Below, piece after piece: positions 6,896 to 10,204 of a DNA stretch of 10,204 nt (positions are counted from its first letter, which is position 1; the number at the start of each line of letters is the position of its first letter). Source of the DNA: Goniomonas avonlea. Its lineage: Eukaryota; Cryptophyceae; Goniomonadida; Goniomonadaceae. The translations under genes were made by a program, and so were the position numbers. The notes below the pieces were generated by a model. The model did no database searches. It saw only the letters and a list, made by a program, of their open reading frames with translations, and had not been told where the DNA came from. The DNA lies in contig QUTJ01031175.1 of NCBI GenBank assembly GCA_003573635.1, positions 1 through 10,204 of the forward strand, read 5' to 3'.

Positions 6896-9800
6896 ATGAC
6901 TCGAGCGCAGGTGACACCTGACAAGGGAATTCTGATTTATGAGGCGTTTACGGCACTCGGTGAGTCTCTCTTCGCCCTGTCGTTGGTTGCGTTTTCTGTC
7001 ACTTGTCTCGGCGTGCCCTCCCCTTGCATGCTCGTATGAGCCTTTCCTTACTTCCCGAGGCGACAGTGTCCTTGCAGCTGAGCTGCTCCCGTGGTCAAAT
7101 AGCGCCCCTCTCTCCCGTCTCTCTCTTTGCTCAGCCGCCGCTTGCCTGCTTCTTCCCCTTCGTGAAGCGGGAGAGGGCATGCCACGCGAGAGGCCGATGG
7201 CTAGGGCTCTCGCTCCCCAGCCGCCGCATGCCCTGCACTCATCTACCAATGTTTGTGAAACAATGTCGTTGCCCAGCATGCCTCTCGCTGGCACCACTCG
7301 CTCCTTCCAGCCCCCCGTCTCTCTCCCTCCCCCTCTCTCATTCCCCGCTCTCCCCGCTCTCCCCTCTCTGCTGTCCTCTCTTCCTCCCCTCTGAACTCTT
7401 GCCGCCCCCCACCTCTCCCCCTCTCCCTCCCTCCTTCTCTGCCTTGACCTTCTCTCCCGCAGCTGCCGCATGGTCACCGCCTGTCACCGTGACGCACAAG
7501 GTACACCATTGCTGTGTGCACTCAGCCCTAATCTCGCCCCGTGGAGCACCTGGTGTGCAGTCCCCTTAACCATTCCAACACTCTCGCTATTGACTCTCTT
7601 TATCTCTCTCTCTCTCTCTCTCCCTCTGACTCTCTCTCTCTCTCTCCCTTACTCTCGTGTGTTATATATGTGTGTGCGTGTTTTGGGGGGTATGTGTGTG
7701 GGTATTTATGTGTGTGGGTATTTTTGTGTGTGTGTACACGGTCTCGCGGCTGGCTCTGGTTGTGGTTGTGGCTGCTGCTGTGATGGTGGTTGTGATTGTG
7801 TTCCTATCTCTCTGGCCCTCCTCTTCCTCTTCTCCCCTCGTGCCTTCTGCTGAGAGAGAGAAGGGGGCGCGCCCACCCGACGTGGTGCTTGACTCGTGTT
7901 GGCAGATGGCACTGTTAGCGGTCGGTGGGGTGCAAGGCCTTGCCCTATGGTCTCTGGAACTCAGCCAGCAGGACGGGTGTGTGTTTTCTTTTGGTGTGAT
8001 GGACTCTGGGGATTAGCGAGGACAACTGATGTGGTTTGCTGATCGGTTGAGCTCCGCCGTCCCCCCCCCTTCCACCCTCCACCTATCCCTCTCTGCCCTG
8101 GTTTATTATCGCCCAAGTTTGAAAACACGACCCTCTCCACCCCTCCTACCGCAACGCAGCATCAACCCCTGGTCCCTGTTCCCTCTCAAGTGAGCAATCC
8201 ACTGCTCACTTGACACAGCGTGCATCAGCTTAAGCTTGTCCTCTTTTCCCGTTCCCTCTTTCTCTCATCACAAGTCATCAACCCCAACACAGCGCGCATC
8301 AGCCCAAGCTCGAGCTCTTGCACAATCACAACGACACAGTCTCCTCCTTGGCCTTCGCGCCCCCTACCAAGTCCTCGACGAAACAACTTGTGTTGCTGGC
8401 TGTGGGTGGCGGCAACGGCTCTCTCAGCCTGTGGCACGTGTGTAAAGTGGACGGGCACAATGAGGACGAGTCTGGGCTGCATGGCAGTATTGAACTAGAG
8501 CTCTTTCAGGTGCGTGGAAGCTGTTAATGCTCGATCGAGGCAGGAGACAGAGAGAGGCAGAGCCCGTGCATCCCATGCATGGCCAGGCTTTCGCACCTCC
8601 AGCACACGTTTCCTCCATCCTGCATTACTGACAGCGACAGCACTGCATTACTGACAAGCTAGCATGACTGACGCACCGACTGCAGAACCTGCCTCAGCAC
8701 TGTATTACTGATCCACCTGCAGCGACTTGAGCTCGCAACACACAGCACTGTACAATGTCTCTCCTTCACCCCTGCGTCCTCGCCGTGTTGCCGCCTTGCT
8801 GTGGCCTGCGGTGGAAAGGTTGGCGTTTGGACTGAAGGGGGGGGGCTAGCCTGGGCTGAGTGTGGGGACTGTGTGGTTGTCACTGGTGCGGCATCAATCT
8901 CTCTATCTTTCCCCTCCGTCGCCCCTCTCTCTCCGCCCCACAACCCCCCTCCTTCTCTCCTCTCGCTCCCCTCTCCCCCAGGCTTTGTTTTGATGGGCGC
9001 GTTGTGTGCCGGGCTATGCGATTGGCCGTGTTCGACTGTGTGATGGTCCGTGTCGGAGTGACCGTCACGGGTGTGTTGTGTGGTATATCTGTGGCACAGT
9101 CCGTGTTTGTGTGTGTGTGTCTGCGTATGTGGGCTTGTGTGTCTGTGTGTGCTGTGGGGGCTTGTGTGTCTGTCTGCTGTGGCCTTGTGTGTCTGTGTGC
9201 GCGGCGGGCTTGTGTGTCTGTGTGTCTCTTGGGTCTGTCGTTGTGCGGTGCCGGTGCTTCCCATCGAGGCGCCTCTGCTAACTTGTTAGATTGCAGGAGT
9301 GACTTGGTACGCGCTAGGGGCACTGGCGGCGGCTACTACCTCTAGCGGTGCCGTACTCATTGTTGATGCTCTCACCCTCGCTTCAAAACCCCTGTTTGCT
9401 CAAGGTATTTTCGAAGAACGAAACAGAGCAGCCGAGAGAGACCCACACACGGAGAACCCGCGGGAGGGAAGGGGGGCGGGGGTTGGCATGCACACGCCGC
9501 AGACAGAGCGTAGAGAAGGGGGAGGGTACTGGTCCAGTGCATACACACCGCCCACAGGCCCACACATACACTTCTACACCCACACGCATAAAGGTACACG
9601 AACCCTCAGAAACGCCTCCCACACTTGTGCGCTGCTGATGACAATATCCCCTGCCTGTCCGTGCCCGTCCACCGTTGGCGCATGCACACACATGCTCGTT
9701 GTCTTGTTACGCATGCCCGCCGGCACCCTCACGCCCGTCGCGGCAGGCGAGCGAGACGAGGACTGGGGAGCAGTGTGCTGCCTTGGCATCTCATCGCCTG

Positions 9801-10029
9801 ACAGACTGGGTTATGGGCTCGCTGTTGTTGCGAGGTGCGAGACACGGCTCCTCTCCACGACTACAAAGTATTTGAAATCTCCACAACAGCATGCAAGTGC
9901 CGCCGGGCTCAGCGCAAGCTGGCCACCTGCTCCCAGGGCAGGTCGCTGTGTTCCATGGCCCTTCCACGCTGGACTCGAGTGGGAACACTACGTTTGACAT
10001 TGACGGTGACCTCAATGGGATTCTTGCCG
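6896..10029 (+). CDS. Spliced WD40-like beta-propeller gene, 5' part; possible TFIIIC90-type subunit
   Basis: Nine exons join with matching phases: 6896-6959, 7463-7500, 7906-7976, 8293-8509, 8723-8859, 8982-9070, 9297-9404, 9747-9834 and 9890-10029 (about 317 residues, continuing beyond the window). The start ATG has an in-frame TGA nine bases upstream. Propeller-type strands recur: AAAWSPPV...MALLAVGGVQGLALWSLE, NHNDTVSSLAFAPP...LLAVGGGNGSLSLWHV, HSTVQCLSFTPASS...LAVACGGKVGVW, VTWYALGALAAATTSSGAVL and DEDWGAVCCLGISSPDRLGY. The loose blades, the HSTVQCLSFTP/LAVACGG block and the GISSPD..GYGLAVV block recall TFIIIC90/GTF3C4, the TFIIIC-delta propeller that helps recruit RNA polymerase III to tRNA genes. 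That assignment is inference; a generic WD40 scaffold is the alternative. Least certain are the ends of exons 5 and 6 and the 55-bp last intron. The gene appears intact. Confidence 0.8.
6960..7462 (+). other. Intron 1 of the propeller gene
   Basis: The donor is GTGAGT and the acceptor ctctcccgcag. The intron is CT-rich, especially at 7300-7440, which opens long frames on both strands by lack of stop codons. These frames are Ser/Leu/Pro- or Arg/Glu-rich and I do not consider them genes. Confidence 0.75.
7501..7905 (+). other. Intron 2 with CT and GT microsatellites
   Basis: The donor is GTACAC and the acceptor gtgttggcag. A (TC)n tract at about 7603-7650 is followed by a G/T-rich tract at about 7658-7800 with repeated tgtgtgggtattt units. 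The open frames here come from low-complexity sequence. Confidence 0.65.
7977..8292 (+). other. Intron 3 with perfect hairpin and duplicated acceptor
   Basis: The donor is GTGTGT and the acceptor ccaacacag. At 8186-8213 an 11-bp perfect inverted repeat (tcaagtgagca/tgctcacttga) has a 6-nt loop. Immediately after it, at 8213-8245, lies a diverged copy of the true acceptor and exon start at 8287-8319. Confidence 0.65.
8510..8722 (+). other. Intron 4 with short dispersed repeats
   Basis: The donor is GTGCGT and the acceptor ccacctgcag. The motif actg(c/t)attactga recurs at about 8622, 8643 and 8700. No gene is seen. Confidence 0.65.
9071..9296 (+). repeat. Intron 6 with GT-rich minisatellite
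   Basis: The donor is GTGTGT and the acceptor gattgcag. From about 9100 to 9235 there are irregular repeats of gcttgtgtgtctgtgtg, separated by short GC-rich spacers. Cys/Val-rich open frames on this strand and Thr/His-rich frames on the other are repeat artefacts. Confidence 0.7.
9405..9746 (+). other. Intron 7 of the propeller gene
   Basis: The donor is GTATTT after CAAG and the acceptor cgtcgcggcag. The frame of the flanking exons stays open through the whole intron, so retention would insert 114 residues without a stop. Its A/C-rich, Thr/His/Pro-coding content and the good splice sites argue that it is removed. Confidence 0.55.
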
Positions 10030-10138
10030 GTGCGGTGTTTCCTCTCTTGATGGCTCAACTCTTGTCTCTCCCTGCCTCCCATCATCCTGTCCCTCCCATC
10101 TCTCTGCTCTCCCTTACCAGTCCCGTTCTCACTCTCGT

Positions 10139-10204
<66 letters not shown>
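10030..10204 (+). other. Start of intron 9, window edge
   Basis: The donor is GTGCGG at 10030 (phase 1). The sequence becomes pyrimidine-rich and the window ends without reaching the acceptor. Confidence 0.6.
10141..10204 (+). repeat. (TC)32 microsatellite, open at the window end
   Basis: Thirty-two uninterrupted TC units run to the last base, so the true length is unknown. It lies inside the ninth intron of the propeller gene. Confidence 0.99.

Noticed and set aside
6890-7477. 195-residue Arg/Glu-rich frame on the minus strand
   Set aside because: It is the complement of the CT-rich intron 1 and exon 1 of the propeller gene; low-complexity composition.
8659-9323. Thr/His-rich frames on the minus strand
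   Set aside because: They arise from the GT-rich minisatellite and CT tracts of introns.
1-10204. CRISPR array, bacterial operon or phage features
   Set aside because: No regularly spaced repeats with spacers, no ribosome-binding sites, and clear spliceosomal introns instead.

Overview
The window looks like nuclear DNA of a eukaryote, most likely a protist or microalga with moderately high GC. The evidence is short coding blocks joined by GT...AG introns, long CT- and GT-rich intron tracts, a TATA box with a pyrimidine/purine-rich leader, and dispersed repeats. There are no bacterial-style operons or Shine-Dalgarno sites. I cannot name the lineage from sequence alone. All exon models were read by eye and are inferences. 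|| Region 1 (about 111-3466) is bracketed by inverted repeats of roughly 310-320 bp: 111-432 is the imperfect reverse complement of 3160-3466. This fits a non-autonomous or decayed DNA transposon, or two opposed copies of one repeat. Inside are coding-like segments in changing frames with internal stops: a PHD-finger-like Cys/His segment (702-908), a helical segment (1437-1622), a Ser/Asp-rich segment with a GRP core (about 1873-1983), three near-perfect 70-bp tandem repeats (2451-2660) and a 3' coding-like block (2661-2980). || Region 2 (about 3600-6472) holds a second broken gene of similar character. It has a candidate exon at 4033-4121, a Cys-rich segment (4355-4665), a Trp/Pro-rich segment (4657-4938), a possible PHD relic (5062-5208) and three convincing 3' exons (5530-5676, 5778-6023, 6311-6472) that end in a clear stop. 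Its 3' flank (about 6490-6706) is homologous to 2962-3176, just inside the right arm of region 1, so the two regions are probably related mobile elements lying in the same orientation. || Region 3 (6795-10204) is an ordinary, apparently intact host-type gene. It has a TATA box at 6795, an ATG at 6896 with an in-frame stop just upstream, and nine phase-consistent exons coding about 317 residues of a beta-propeller protein before the window ends in an intron inside a (TC)32 tract. The blade pattern suggests a WD40-like protein, possibly the TFIIIC90/GTF3C4 (TFIIIC-delta) type. Its promoter lies about 90 bp from the last recognisable mobile-element sequence. || Regions 1 and 2 show no functional link to region 3. 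They look like mobile-element debris inserted upstream of a housekeeping gene.
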